Assembly: GCF_024055665.1 (NCBI RefSeq) | Contig: NZ_JAMXMC010000006.1 | Span: 313,250-377,249 of the forward strand | Direction: 5' to 3' | Source of the DNA: Ideonella oryzae | GTDB lineage: Bacteria; Pseudomonadota; Gammaproteobacteria; Burkholderiales; Burkholderiaceae_C | DNA: 64,000 nt | Part shown: in pieces, positions 18,740 through 29,190 of the stretch | Position numbering within the stretch: the first letter of the stretch is position 1 | Layout of the letters: each line of letters begins with the position of its first letter | Translations under genes and position numbers: made by a program | The notes under the pieces: generated by a model | Told to the model about the DNA's origin: nothing | The model's database searches: none | Seen by the model: the letters and a program-made list of their open reading frames with translations, nothing else

Positions 18740-19723
18740 TCAGCGGCGCTCGGCCTTGTCCAGCAGTTCGCGCTGGGCCTGTTGCGCGTCGTAGGCTTCG
18801 ACGATGCGGGCCACCAGCGGGTGGCGCACCACGTCGGCCGCGGTGAAGCGGGTCATCGCGATGCCCTTGACGTTCCTGAGCACCTGGGCCGCATCTACCA
18901 GGCCGCTGGGCATGCCGCGCGGCAGGTCGATCTGGCTGATGTCGCCGGTGATCACCGCCTTGGCGCCGAAGCCGATGCGGGTGAGGAACATCTTCATCTG
19001 CTCGGGCGTGGTGTTCTGCGCCTCGTCCAGGATGACGAAGGCGTGGTTGAGCGTGCGCCCGCGCATAAAAGCCAGCGGGGCGATCTCCAGCGTGCCGCGC
19101 TCGAAGGCCTTGCTCACACGGTCGAAGCCCATCAGGTCGTACAGCGCGTCGTAGAGCGGACGCAGGTAAGGGTCCACCTTCTGCGTCAGGTCGCCCGGCA
19201 GAAAGCCCAGGCGCTCGCCGGCTTCCACCGCCGGTCGGGTCAGGATGATGCGCTGCACCGCGCTGCGCTCCAGCGCATCCACCGCGCAGGCCACCGCCAG
19301 AAAGGTCTTGCCGGTGCCGGCCGGGCCGATGCCGAAGCTGATGTCGTGCGCCAGGATGTGCTGCAGGTACTGGAGCTGGTTGGGCGTGCGGCCGGTCAGG
19401 TCGGCGCGCCGGGTGTGCAGCACGATGTCGCCTTCCGCCGCCGAGGGCGCATGGGCCGGCAGATCGCCCCGGCGCACGTCGTCCAGCGCCAGCTGGAAGG
19501 TCTCGGCGCTGATGGGCTTCTTGGCCCGCTCGTAGAGCGAGGTCAGCAGGCCCAGGACCTTTTCGCCGTCGCGCTTGCTGCCCTCGATGCGGAAGGCACC
19601 CTGGCGTCGGGTGATGGTCACCGGCAGCACCGCCTCCAGCAGGCGCAGATGCTCGTCCAGCGGGCCGCACAGGTGCGACAGGCGGGTGTTGTCCAGCGGG
19701 GAAAAGGTGTGTCGCAGCAGCAT
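18740..19723 (-). CDS. PhoH-family ATPase (YbeZ type)
   Basis: Cytoplasmic P-loop NTPase of 327 aa. An N-terminal KH-like region precedes Walker A GPAGTGKTFLAV and Walker B VILDEAQN. It is thought to act with YbeY in RNA processing, and the adjacent ybeY gene supports this. It diverges from ruvA with a 53-bp gap. Confidence 0.95.
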   Translation of the reverse strand: MLLRHTFSPLDNTRLSHLCGPLDEHLRLLEAVLPVTITRRQGAFRIEGSKRDGEKVLGLLTSLYERAKKPISAETFQLALDDVRRGDLPAHAPSAAEGDIVLHTRRADLTGRTPNQLQYLQHILAHDISFGIGPAGTGKTFLAVACAVDALERSAVQRIILTRPAVEAGERLGFLPGDLTQKVDPYLRPLYDALYDLMGFDRVSKAFERGTLEIAPLAFMRGRTLNHAFVILDEAQNTTPEQMKMFLTRIGFGAKAVITGDISQIDLPRGMPSGLVDAAQVLRNVKGIAMTRFTAADVVRHPLVARIVEAYDAQQAQRELLDKAERR

Positions 19724-19776
19724 GGGCGCAATCAGGAGTCGGGCCGGGATTGTCCGGCAAACGATAATCCCACGCC

Positions 19777-20352
19777 ATGATCGGACGCCTCACTGGCATC
19801 GTGGCGGAAAAGGCCCCGCCCCAGGTACTCATCGACGTCGGCGGCGTGGGCTACGAGGTCGACGTCCCGATGAGCACGTTTTTCAACCTGCCCGGGCTGG
19901 GCGAGAAGGTCACGCTGCTCACCCATTTCGTCGTGCGCGAGGATGCCCAGCTGCTCTACGGCTTCCTCAGCACCGAGGAGCGCCAGACCTTCCGCGAGCT
20001 GGTGAAGATCAGCGGCATCGGGCCGCGCACCGCGCTGTCGGTGCTCTCGGGCATGTCGGTGACCGACCTGGCCGGCGCCGTCTCGCGCCAGGAAGGCGTG
20101 CGGCTGCAGAAGGTGCCCGGCATCGGCAAGAAGACGGCCGAGCGCCTGCTGCTGGAGTTGAAGGGCAAGCTGGGCCCGGACCTGGGCGCCCCCGCGGGCG
20201 CCAGCGTCGCCAGCGACGCCCAGGCCGACATCGTCCAGGCCCTGGTGGCGCTGGGCTACAGCGAGAAGGACGCCGGCCTGGCGCTCAAGAAGCTGCCGGC
20301 CGACGTCGGCGTGTCCGAGGGCATCCGGCTCGCGCTCAAGGCCTTGGGCTGA
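19777..20352 (+). CDS. ruvA: Holliday junction branch-migration protein RuvA
   Basis: Tetrameric protein that binds four-way DNA junctions and loads RuvB. The 191-aa product starts MIGRLTG and has the two helix-hairpin-helix motifs [15 protein letters not shown] and [18 protein letters not shown]. The C-terminal RuvB-contact domain ([18 protein letters not shown]) is present. ruvC is absent and ruvB lies 1.9 kb away, separated by a copper module. A GATAAT -10-like element lies 8 bp before the start. Confidence 0.97.
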   Translation: MIGRLTGIVAEKAPPQVLIDVGGVGYEVDVPMSTFFNLPGLGEKVTLLTHFVVREDAQLLYGFLSTEERQTFRELVKISGIGPRTALSVLSGMSVTDLAGAVSRQEGVRLQKVPGIGKKTAERLLLELKGKLGPDLGAPAGASVASDAQADIVQALVALGYSEKDAGLALKKLPADVGVSEGIRLALKALG

Positions 20353-20385
20353 GCGGGCGGCCGCGACCCGGCCACCCCGCTCCGC

Positions 20386-20937
20386 TCACTGCCCCTGCAT
20401 GTGCATGTGGTCGTGCATGGGCATGGCGCCCGAGGCACCGCCCATCGGCATCCCCGCCGGCGCGCCCAGCGCCCGCACCGGGGCCTTCACCTCCACCGTC
20501 TCGGTCTTGCCGTCCTTGTTCTTGACGGTCAGGGTCAGCGGCACGGTGTCGCCGGCCTGCAGCGGCTGCTTCAGGTCCATCAGCATCACGTGGTAGCCAC
20601 CCGGCTTCAGTTCGACGGCCTGGCCGGCCGGCAGCGCCAGCGCGTCGACCGCGCCCATCTTCATCACGCCGCCGTCCATCTTCATCTCGTGCACCTGCAC
20701 CACGCCGGCCACCGGCGAGCTCACGCCCACCAGGCTGCCGCCCTGGGCGGAGGTGATGCGCATGAAGGCACCGGTGCTCTTCTGCGTGGCCACGGTGCCG
20801 CGCACCCAGGGTTCGGCGACGGTGGTCTGGGCCAGGGCCAGGGTGGCGAAGCCCAGGTTCAGGGCGGCCAGGGTGGCGGCCCTCATCCAGCGGGAGGTGC
20901 GAACGGTGGCGCGAGGGGAAGTGCGAACAGGGGTCAT
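20386..20937 (-). CDS. PCu(A)C-family periplasmic copper chaperone
   Basis: Periplasmic copper(I) chaperone that helps metallate the CuA site of cytochrome oxidase. A signal peptide (ending TLALAQ) precedes a 183-aa chain. Ligands follow the H(M)x10Mx21HxM pattern: VHEMKMDGGVMKMG, then the GGYHVMLMDL block. The His/Met-rich tail (MHDHMHM) may add metal-binding capacity. The start ATG at 20937 follows the Crp-like gene by 34 bp, so both are likely in one unit with the DUF2946 gene. Confidence 0.92.
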   Translation of the reverse strand: MTPVRTSPRATVRTSRWMRAATLAALNLGFATLALAQTTVAEPWVRGTVATQKSTGAFMRITSAQGGSLVGVSSPVAGVVQVHEMKMDGGVMKMGAVDALALPAGQAVELKPGGYHVMLMDLKQPLQAGDTVPLTLTVKNKDGKTETVEVKAPVRALGAPAGMPMGGASGAMPMHDHMHMQGQ

Positions 20938-20971
20938 GGTCAGGTCCTCGGGGTGAAAAAAGGGAAAGGGC

Positions 20972-21679
20972 TCAGGCCGCCCAGGCATCGGCCGCGCGGC
21001 GCTGCCGGGGGTTGCGATCGGTGCGGGTCATGCCGGTCGGCCATTCGACCTCGCGCAGCCGCGTGGGGCTGAAGCTGGCGACCTGGCGCTGGCGGTCGTC
21101 GAGCAGGTGCTGGCGGCGCAGGTGACCCAGGATGCGCGAGACGGTCTCGGGCGCGGTGTCGATGATGGCGGCCATGTCCTTGAGCGTGGGCAATGGCCAC
21201 ACCGACACATCGCCCTCCAGGCGCGAGGCCTCGGGCACCAGCAGCAGCAAGAGGTGCTTGAAGCGCTCCTGTGCCGTGCCGCTGCGCAGCCGCACCAGAT
21301 CCTCGCCCCGGCACTGCTGCTGGCGCAGCGCTTCGGCCAGCGTCGGCCACCCACCCAGCGTGGCCGGCTGGGGCACCGGCTGCAATCGGCTGGCCACCAG
21401 CGCGCGCGCCCGGTAGCAGGCCACCGCGCCGGTCAGGTGCTCCAACCCCACCAGATCGCCCGGCAGCAGCAACTGGATGAAGGTGCCTCCCGTCGCGCCG
21501 GTCGCATCCAGGCGGTCCAAACGGTCCAGGCGCAGTGCCCCTTCGGTCAGGCGCCACAGGCGCCAGCCGTCGTCAGGCGAAGCCAGGGTATCGCCGGCGG
21601 GCAGGCTCAGCGCCACAGGCAGGTCAGGGGAAGCGCAGGGCGACGAGGCCCCCGCGGCGGTGATCAGGATGGATTCCAT
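20972..21679 (-). CDS. Crp/Fnr-family transcriptional regulator
   Basis: A 235-aa regulator with an N-terminal cupin-like sensor ([18 protein letters not shown]). A C-terminal winged helix carries the recognition region [22 protein letters not shown]. There is a single Cys in the sensor half and no N-terminal Fnr-type cluster motif. It lies between a DUF2946 gene and the PCu(A)C gene, so control of copper or respiratory functions is plausible. The signal is unknown. Confidence 0.88.
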   Translation of the reverse strand: MESILITAAGASSPCASPDLPVALSLPAGDTLASPDDGWRLWRLTEGALRLDRLDRLDATGATGGTFIQLLLPGDLVGLEHLTGAVACYRARALVASRLQPVPQPATLGGWPTLAEALRQQQCRGEDLVRLRSGTAQERFKHLLLLLVPEASRLEGDVSVWPLPTLKDMAAIIDTAPETVSRILGHLRRQHLLDDRQRQVASFSPTRLREVEWPTGMTRTDRNPRQRRAADAWAA

Positions 21680-21756
21680 GGTGAGCTTTCATCTGACGGA
21701 TGAGGGACGCGCCGGGAAGCGGCGCGCCGCAGGGGCCGGGCCATGCCCGGACCGGG

Positions 21757-22146
21757 TCAGAGGAAAGCCGGTGGCGCGCGGGGCTGGGCCGAGGCCCAGA
21801 CGAACAGGGGTTGCGGTGCCTGCCAGGCCAGCCCGGGCGGGCCTTCCCGCAGGCCCTGCGGCAGGGCGAGGGTGGCCGGGCCTGGCGGCAAGAGCGGCGC
21901 GGCCCCCAGTCCGCACAAGGGGCAATGCTGGAAGTGGTCTGCCACGCCCGGCAGGCGGGTGCCGGCGGGGACCGGGGTGTCGCCCCGAGCGCCGTCGGCC
22001 TGGGCCGAGCAGATGTCCGTCCAGGCGCCACCGGTGGTGGCCAGGGCCACGGCATGCGAGATCGTCGGCGCGAACACCAGCCCGAAGATCGCCAGGAAGG
22101 CGACCCAGGACAGGCGAAGGCAGCGATGGCGCAGCAGGCTCAGCAT
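21757..22146 (-). CDS. DUF2946 family protein, second copy
   Basis: A 129-aa protein with an N-terminal membrane/signal segment, a TDICSAQ segment and an [10 protein letters not shown] cysteine motif, matching DUF2946. It heads the minus-strand unit DUF2946-Crp-PCu(A)C, consistent with periplasmic copper handling. It resembles the copy at 6599-6976 in layout more than in sequence. Function is unknown. Confidence 0.8.
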   Translation of the reverse strand: MLSLLRHRCLRLSWVAFLAIFGLVFAPTISHAVALATTGGAWTDICSAQADGARGDTPVPAGTRLPGVADHFQHCPLCGLGAAPLLPPGPATLALPQGLREGPPGLAWQAPQPLFVWASAQPRAPPAFL

Positions 22147-22190
22147 CGTGGCTTGATTCTAGTCATGCGGTCCCCCGGGGCACATTGCGC

Positions 22191-22220
22191 TTGGTCAGTC
22201 CCGGGGACGACAGCGATAAT
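22191..22220 (+). promoter_or_regulatory. probable ruvB promoter
   Basis: TTGGTC (22191-22196) and GATAAT (22215-22220) are 18 bp apart. The -10 ends 6 bp before the ruvB ATG, so the transcript would be almost leaderless. No Shine-Dalgarno sequence fits between them. Confidence 0.5.
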
Positions 22221-22226
22221 GACTGT

Positions 22227-23300
<1,074 letters not shown>

Positions 23301-23444
23301 CATAAGGCAAAACGTCACGCCGGGGCAATTTCCGGACGAACGGTGCCCTTTTCCCGACTTCATCGCTCGGGGTTTCCACCGATAACACAGGCTTTCCCGT
23401 CGGCAATGGCGCCGATGGGCACCCGCCTTCGACGGAGACGTGCG

Positions 23445-25388
23445 ATGAAGATGCCCCCGTTCGCCCATGCCCAGTGGCGTGTCAGCACCAAGATCCTGCT
23501 GAGCGCCGGCCTGGCCTGCTCGGTCCTGCTGGTCCTGCTGGGCGCCTTCTCGGCGCACATGTGGTCCCGCGAACACGAGGACCAGGTGGCGGCCCTGCAC
23601 CACGACGCCGAGGCCCTGACCCACACCATCGAAGAGGTCGACGCCAGCGGCGGCGAAGCCGCCAGGAAGGGCTTCTCGCTGCTCAAGGAGAAGCTGCCGC
23701 CCGAGCTCCTCACCACGGGTGAGGCCGAGGGCAAGACCACGTTGATGATGGGTGGCATCCCGCTGGACGACGATTTCGGCGCCGTCGATGCCTTTGCCCA
23801 ATCGACCGGCGGGGTGGCCACCGTCTTCGTGCGCGAAGGCGACGACTATCGGCGCCTGGTGACCAGCCTGAAGAAGGAGGACGGCAGCCGCGCCGTGGGT
23901 ACGCTGCTGGACCGCAAGCACCCGGCCTGGGCCCTGCTCAACGCCGGCCAACCCTACACCGGCCGGGCCGTGCTGTTCGGCCACACCTACATGACCCGCT
24001 ACGAGCCGGTCGTGCAGGCCGGCAAGGTGATCGGCTCGCTGTTCATCGGCTCGGAGATGGCCGTGCAGCAGAAGATGCTGGCCGAGGCCTTCCAGCGCGC
24101 CGGCCGTGGCGACAGCCGCGCCTATGCCCTGGACCTGCGTGAGGGCCCCACGCTGGGCGCCGCGTTCGGCCTGACCCAGGCCGGCGAGCGGCTGGGCGCC
24201 GACGCCCCGGTGGTGGCCGCCATCCGCAGCGCGGTGGCCGCCGGGCAGACCGCTGGCGACCTGCCCGGCTGGACCGGGGCCACGGGCCTGGGCCAGGCCG
24301 GGGCGCGGCGCCACCTGGCCTGGGTCTGGCAACCCAAGTGGCAGTGGGCCGTGGTCACCGAAATCCCCGAGGCCGCGATGATGGCCGGCACCCGCAGCGA
24401 CCTGATCACGCTGTGGGGCGTGCTGGGGGGCGGCATGGTGCTGGCTGCCGTGGCCATGGGCTGGGCCGCACGCCACTTCATCAGCCAGCCCCTGGCCGCC
24501 CTGCAGGCCGACCTGGGCCGGCTGGCCGAAGGCGACTTCAGCCAAACGGTGCATGAGGGCCGCCAGGACGAGGTGGGCCAACTGGCCCACAGCCTGGAGA
24601 CCGTGCGCACCCGGGTGGCCGCGCGGCTGCACGATGTGCGCCAGGCCAGCGACGCCATCGCCACCGCCAGCCGCGAGATTGCCGGCGGCAACAGCGACCT
24701 GTCGCAGCGCACCGAGACCACGGCGGCCCACCTGCAGCGCACCGCCTCGACGATGGCGCAGATCACCGAGACCGTGCGCCACAGCGCCGCCAACGCCGCC
24801 CAGGCCAGCCAGCTGGCCCAGGCCGCCAGCGCGGTGGCCCAGCAGGGCGGCGGCGTGGTGGAGAACGTGGTGGCGACGATGCGCGACATCCACCAGGCCA
24901 GCCAGAAGATGGCCGACATCATCGGCGTGATCGATGGCATCGCCTTCCAGACCAACATCCTGGCCTTGAACGCCGCCGTGGAAGCCGCCCGCGCCGGCGA
25001 ACAGGGTCGTGGCTTTGCCGTGGTGGCCGGCGAGGTGCGCACCCTGGCCCAGCGCAGCGCCGAGGCGGCGCGCGAGATCAAAGGCCTGATCGACGCCAGC
25101 GTGCAGCGGGTCGGGCAAGGCAATGCCCTGGCGGGCGAGGCCGGTCAGACCATGCAGGGCGTGGTCGATTCGATCCGGCGGGTCAACGACATCGTCGGCG
25201 AGATCAGCGAAGCCAGCCAGCAGCAGAGCGCGGGCGTGAGCGACGCGGGCCAGGCCATGCGGGAGATGGACCAGGCCACGCAGCAGAACGCGGCCCTGGT
25301 GGAGCAGACGGCCGCGGCGGCCGACAGCCTGCAGAGCCAGGCCGAGCAGCTGCAGCAGGCGATCTCGGTCTTCCGGCTGGGCCACTGA
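23445..25388 (+). CDS. methyl-accepting chemotaxis protein with periplasmic Cache-like domain
   Basis: A 647-aa chemoreceptor. The first membrane helix is near residues 19-39, a periplasmic sensor of about 280 residues resembles a single Cache domain, and the second helix is [24 protein letters not shown] linker and a cytoplasmic signalling domain follow. The conserved tip reads [19 protein letters not shown]. The ligand is unknown and no che genes are adjacent. The ATG at 23445 was chosen for its GGAGA ribosome site. Confidence 0.93.
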   Translation: MKMPPFAHAQWRVSTKILLSAGLACSVLLVLLGAFSAHMWSREHEDQVAALHHDAEALTHTIEEVDASGGEAARKGFSLLKEKLPPELLTTGEAEGKTTLMMGGIPLDDDFGAVDAFAQSTGGVATVFVREGDDYRRLVTSLKKEDGSRAVGTLLDRKHPAWALLNAGQPYTGRAVLFGHTYMTRYEPVVQAGKVIGSLFIGSEMAVQQKMLAEAFQRAGRGDSRAYALDLREGPTLGAAFGLTQAGERLGADAPVVAAIRSAVAAGQTAGDLPGWTGATGLGQAGARRHLAWVWQPKWQWAVVTEIPEAAMMAGTRSDLITLWGVLGGGMVLAAVAMGWAARHFISQPLAALQADLGRLAEGDFSQTVHEGRQDEVGQLAHSLETVRTRVAARLHDVRQASDAIATASREIAGGNSDLSQRTETTAAHLQRTASTMAQITETVRHSAANAAQASQLAQAASAVAQQGGGVVENVVATMRDIHQASQKMADIIGVIDGIAFQTNILALNAAVEAARAGEQGRGFAVVAGEVRTLAQRSAEAAREIKGLIDASVQRVGQGNALAGEAGQTMQGVVDSIRRVNDIVGEISEASQQQSAGVSDAGQAMREMDQATQQNAALVEQTAAAADSLQSQAEQLQQAISVFRLGH

Positions 25389-25419
25389 GCGCAGCCCCAC
25401 CGAAGCACCCAGGCGCCCC

Positions 25420-26454
25420 TCAGGCGTAGAGCATCACGTCGCGGCCGTACAGGCGCTGCAGGCGCTGACGCGCATCGGCCGAGAGCAGCTGCGAAGGCCA
25501 GGGGCCATGTCGGGCCTGCGACACCGTCAGGGGCCGCTGGTAGAGCGTGTCGAGCTCGCCGGTGATGGCCTCGGGCACCCGGGTGGCCTGCAGCTCGTGC
25601 ACCCAGGACAGCCGGGTGAAGTCGGTGGTCGGCAGGCTCAGCCGGGCCTCGAAGGCATTGAGCCCGGAGAAGAGATCCCCGCGGTCGATGTTGATCACCA
25701 TGTCCGGTGCCTTCACCGCCTCCAGCGGATGCCACTGCTCGCGGTGGTGCACATCGCAATGGGCCAGGTCCTCGGTCTCGAGGAAGTCGATGAACTGGCG
25801 GAAGGACAGGCCCTGGGTCGGGACATCGACACCGATGGCCCGGCGGATGGCGTCGTTGGCATAGCCCAGGCCCACGGCATGGCGAAAGCTCGACACAGCC
25901 CGGCGCAGCGGGTCGCGCACGACCTTGAGCACCTGCACCTGCTGCGGACCCACGGTGGCGCGGGCGGCCAGATAGTCCTCTCGCGCATAGAAGCGGAGCA
26001 GCCGGTACTGGTGGGGCCATTCATCGTAGGCCCGGGCTTCGTCATACAGCCCCAGCAGATGGAAGAACCAGATCACCACGCTGGAGCAGGCCGACTTGGG
26101 CGAGAACAGCACCACGAAGCGCCCCTGGGGGTCCAGCAGCGGCGGCTCGGGCTGGCACAGCACTTCACGCCAGCGCCGGGCGGTGTCCTCCTGCAGGGGG
26201 GCCACGTCATCGGGCACGAACATCATCCGGCGCCGGGGCTTGCCGCCGCCCTCGCCTTCCGGCGGCGGCGGACGGTGACGAAACGCCCCCAGCCCGGGCA
26301 GGTGCTGTGGCTTGCCCGGCGCGGCCTGCTCGGCGGCATCGTGCACCACCTGGAGCACCGCCCGCACCAGCTGCAGCTGCCGGGGGCTGGGCGGCATGTC
26401 CAGCACCGAGGGGTCCAGGGTGCGCAGCTGCTGCAGCAAGCGATCGAAATCCAT
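25420..26454 (-). CDS. sulfotransferase-family protein
   Basis: A 344-aa protein with both PAPS-binding motifs. The 5'-phosphosulfate loop is FSPKSACSSVVIWF, and the 3'-phosphate motif is VVRDPLRRAVSSFRHA. A long N-terminal region with a His/Pro-rich stretch precedes the core. It probably transfers sulfate from PAPS to a glycan or another acceptor, most like carbohydrate-type sulfotransferases. It stands alone between the chemoreceptor and phnX. PAPS could come from the CysD/CysNC module about 24 kb away. Confidence 0.78.
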   Translation of the reverse strand: MDFDRLLQQLRTLDPSVLDMPPSPRQLQLVRAVLQVVHDAAEQAAPGKPQHLPGLGAFRHRPPPPEGEGGGKPRRRMMFVPDDVAPLQEDTARRWREVLCQPEPPLLDPQGRFVVLFSPKSACSSVVIWFFHLLGLYDEARAYDEWPHQYRLLRFYAREDYLAARATVGPQQVQVLKVVRDPLRRAVSSFRHAVGLGYANDAIRRAIGVDVPTQGLSFRQFIDFLETEDLAHCDVHHREQWHPLEAVKAPDMVINIDRGDLFSGLNAFEARLSLPTTDFTRLSWVHELQATRVPEAITGELDTLYQRPLTVSQARHGPWPSQLLSADARQRLQRLYGRDVMLYA

Positions 26455-26499
26455 GGCCGCGAGCTTAGTCCAAGCCGGCCCTCCGGCGCGCCTGGGCGC

Positions 26500-27315
26500 T
26501 CAGGGCTTTTCGCCGCGCGCCAATCGGGCCTGGATGTCGTCCAGCACCGGCAGCAGATCGGCCACGCTGTCGACGACATAGTGCGCCCCTTCGGCCCGCA
26601 GCTGCGCCGTGGCCTTCTCGCGCAGGGCCTGCTGGGCCTCGGCCGGCAGGGCCTCCCATTCCGGGCGAGACAGGCCCACCGCATTGCCGCTGACGGCCAC
26701 GCCCACGGTCCAGCAGCCGGCGTTCAGGCCCTCGGCCAGGCCGACGCCGGTGTCGTCCACCTTGACCACGGTGTGCGGCGGCCAGACGCCCAGGTCGGCG
26801 AAACAGCGGTACATCATCAGCGGCGTGGGCCGGCCTGCGGCCAGGTCGCCGGCGCAGACGAGGTTGTCCGGCGTGTAGCCGGCGGCACTGGCCAGGCGGG
26901 TCACCACCTCCATGATGGGCCGGTTGTAGCCGGTGGTGGAGCCGATCTTCAGGCCTCGGGCGCGCAGGGCGGCCACCGTCTCCAGCGCACCGGGGATGAA
27001 GTCGGCGAAGTCCGGGATGACGGCCGCGTTCATCGGCGTGAAGACCTCGTAGAGGCGGTCCACGTCGGCGTCGCTCAGCGGCCGGCCGTGGCGGGCCTGC
27101 CACTGGGCGGCCACGGAGGGCAGATCGCCCAGGGTGCGGATGTGGTCCCACTTGGCCATGCCCATGGGGCCGCGCGCCTCGGCAATGGTCAGCGTGATGC
27201 CGAACTGCTCGAACAGGCGCACGAAGGCGCCCATCGGGGCCCGGGAGCCGAAATCGAGGATGGTGCCGGCCCAGTCGAAGACCACGGCAGTCAGGGTGTG
27301 GGGGGGGGTGTGCAT
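26500..27315 (-). CDS. phnX: phosphonoacetaldehyde hydrolase (phosphonatase)
   Basis: HAD-superfamily enzyme that splits phosphonoacetaldehyde into acetaldehyde and phosphate, the second step of AEP breakdown. It has the nucleophile motif VFDWAGTILDFG. The cap-domain Schiff-base Lys sits in GPMGMAKWDHIR. TTGYNRPIM and VKVDDTGVGLAEG supply the remaining HAD motifs. At 271 aa the length is normal. It is the last gene of the minus-strand phn unit. Confidence 0.96.
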   Translation of the reverse strand: MHTPPHTLTAVVFDWAGTILDFGSRAPMGAFVRLFEQFGITLTIAEARGPMGMAKWDHIRTLGDLPSVAAQWQARHGRPLSDADVDRLYEVFTPMNAAVIPDFADFIPGALETVAALRARGLKIGSTTGYNRPIMEVVTRLASAAGYTPDNLVCAGDLAAGRPTPLMMYRCFADLGVWPPHTVVKVDDTGVGLAEGLNAGCWTVGVAVSGNAVGLSRPEWEALPAEAQQALREKATAQLRAEGAHYVVDSVADLLPVLDDIQARLARGEKP

Positions 27316-27336
27316 GGTGTGTTCCTGGTGTGTTCT

Positions 27337-28035
27337 TCAGGGGGCGTGGGCATCCCGCGCCAGGGTCAGCACCGGCCAGCCGCGCTGGCCCGCCTCCTGG
27401 GCCAGGCGGGGGTCGGGGTCCACCGCCACCGGGTGGCCCACGGCCAGCAGCAGCGGCAGGTCGTTGATCGAGTCGCTGTAGAACCAGGCCCGGGCCAGGG
27501 CCTGCTCGGCCTCGTCCGGCGCCAGGCCCTGCCCGGCCAGCCAGGCCTGCAGCCGGGCCACTTTGCCTTCGCGCATGTTGGGGGTGCCCAGCAGCTCGCC
27601 GGTGAAGCAGCCCGCACCGTCCAGCGCCAGCTCGGTGGCCAGCAGCTCGGCAAAGCCCAGCTCGGCCGCGCTGGGCGCGGCCAGCACGCGGTTGGTCGCG
27701 CTGGTCAGCAGCAGGCGGTGGCCCTGCGCCCGGTGCTGATGCACCAGGGCCTGGGCCGAAGCCGGGATGCGGGGACGCAGCACCTCGCCCAGGAAGTCCT
27801 GCAGCAGCGGTGCCCAGTCGGCCGGCGCACGGCCGGCCAGCGTGCCGGCATAGAAGCGGCAGAAGGCCTCCACCCCCACGGTGCCGGCCCGGTAGCCGGC
27901 GGCCAGCGCGGCATTGCGCTCGGCGAAGTCCGGCCCCAGCAGGCCGCGGGCCACCAGGAAGTCGCACCACAGCGTGTCGCTGTCGCCCGTCAGCAGGGTG
28001 TGGTCCAGGTCGAACAGGGCCAGGGTGTCGCCCAT
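27337..28035 (-). CDS. HAD-IB (SerB-like) phosphatase in the phn operon
   Basis: A 232-aa HAD hydrolase. The nucleophile motif is LFDLDHTLL, the Thr/Ser motif is LLTSATNR, and YSDSINDLPLLLAVG is the acidic motif. It resembles phosphoserine-phosphatase-like HAD-IB enzymes, but the substrate is unknown. It lies between phnW and phnX with gaps of 5 and 21 bp, so a role with AEP-derived phosphate esters is suggested by context only. The start was set at the ATG at 28035 (MGDTLALFD). Confidence 0.88.
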   Translation of the reverse strand: MGDTLALFDLDHTLLTGDSDTLWCDFLVARGLLGPDFAERNAALAAGYRAGTVGVEAFCRFYAGTLAGRAPADWAPLLQDFLGEVLRPRIPASAQALVHQHRAQGHRLLLTSATNRVLAAPSAAELGFAELLATELALDGAGCFTGELLGTPNMREGKVARLQAWLAGQGLAPDEAEQALARAWFYSDSINDLPLLLAVGHPVAVDPDPRLAQEAGQRGWPVLTLARDAHAP

Positions 28036-28040
28036 GGCTT

Positions 28041-29150
28041 TCAGTCCGCCCGGCTCAGGCCCATGCCGGCCAGGGTGTGGGCCACCGCGTCCACGGCTTG
28101 CTGCATCTCCCTGGGGCCGATGGCCCCGATGCAGCCGACGCGGAAGGTCTCGACCTCGGTCAGCTTGCCCGGATACAGCATGAAGCCATGGGCCTTGGCC
28201 CCGGCGTAGAAGGCCGGGAAGCCGTAGCGCGGGTCTTTCGGCGCATGGAAGGTGACGATGATGGGCGACAGGTGCTCGGGGGCCAGGAAGGTGTCGAAGC
28301 CCAGGGCCGCCATGCCGGCCATCAGGGTGTCGAAGTTGGCGGTGTAGCGGGCCAGGCGGGCCGGCTGGCCGCCCTCCTCCTCGTACTGGTCCAGCGCGCA
28401 GGCCAGCGCGGCCACCACATGGGTGGGCGGGGTGAAACGCCACTGGCCGGTGCGTTCCATGTAGCTGTGCTGGTCGTGCAGGTCCATGGCCAGCGAGTGG
28501 CTGCGGCCGGCACAGCCGTCCAGGATGGCCCGGCGCAGGAACACGAAGCCCATGCCGGGCACGCCTTCCAGGCACTTGCCGCTGGCGGCCACCAGGGCGT
28601 CGAAGCGCAGGCTCCGGGCATTGATGGGCAGGGCGGCGAAGGAGCTCATCGCATCGACGATCAGCCCGCGGCCGGCGGCCTCGCAGACGGCGGCCACCTC
28701 GGCCAGCGGGTTGACCACGCCGGTGCCGGTCTCGCAGTGGATCAGGCCGACGTGGGTGATGCTGGGGTCGGCGGCCAGGTGTTGGGCCAGCTGGACTGGA
28801 TCGACCGGCCCGTGCTCGGCGAAGGACAGCACGGTGGTGCGCCGGCCCATCAGGGTGGCGAGCTTGGCCATGCGCTTGCAGTAGGCGCCGTTGTCCAGCA
28901 CCAGCAGGTGACCGTCGCGCGGCACCACGGTGGCCACCGCGGCCTCCACGCTGTAGGTGCCACTGCCCTGCAGGGGCACGACGACATGGCTGTCGCTGGC
29001 GTGCAGGATGTCCAGCAGACCGCTGCGCACCCGCGCGGTCAGGGCGTTGAAATCGGTGTCCCAGGAGCCCCAGTCCTTGAGCATGGCCAGCTTGGTACGC
29101 AGGCTGGTGGTCAGCGGGCCGGGGGTGAGGAGGATGTTGTCGCGGTCCAT
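28041..29150 (-). CDS. phnW: 2-aminoethylphosphonate-pyruvate transaminase
   Basis: PLP enzyme that converts AEP and pyruvate to phosphonoacetaldehyde and alanine, feeding PhnX. It begins [13 protein letters not shown] and has the cofactor region IVDAMSSF. The Schiff-base Lys lies in [15 protein letters not shown]. At 369 aa from the ATG at 29150 the length is standard. The neighbours are the AEP transporter and PhnX. Confidence 0.96.
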   Translation of the reverse strand: MDRDNILLTPGPLTTSLRTKLAMLKDWGSWDTDFNALTARVRSGLLDILHASDSHVVVPLQGSGTYSVEAAVATVVPRDGHLLVLDNGAYCKRMAKLATLMGRRTTVLSFAEHGPVDPVQLAQHLAADPSITHVGLIHCETGTGVVNPLAEVAAVCEAAGRGLIVDAMSSFAALPINARSLRFDALVAASGKCLEGVPGMGFVFLRRAILDGCAGRSHSLAMDLHDQHSYMERTGQWRFTPPTHVVAALACALDQYEEEGGQPARLARYTANFDTLMAGMAALGFDTFLAPEHLSPIIVTFHAPKDPRYGFPAFYAGAKAHGFMLYPGKLTEVETFRVGCIGAIGPREMQQAVDAVAHTLAGMGLSRAD

Positions 29151-29190
29151 GGTGAGCGGCGGGAGCGGGGAAGACAAAGGGAGCACGGCG

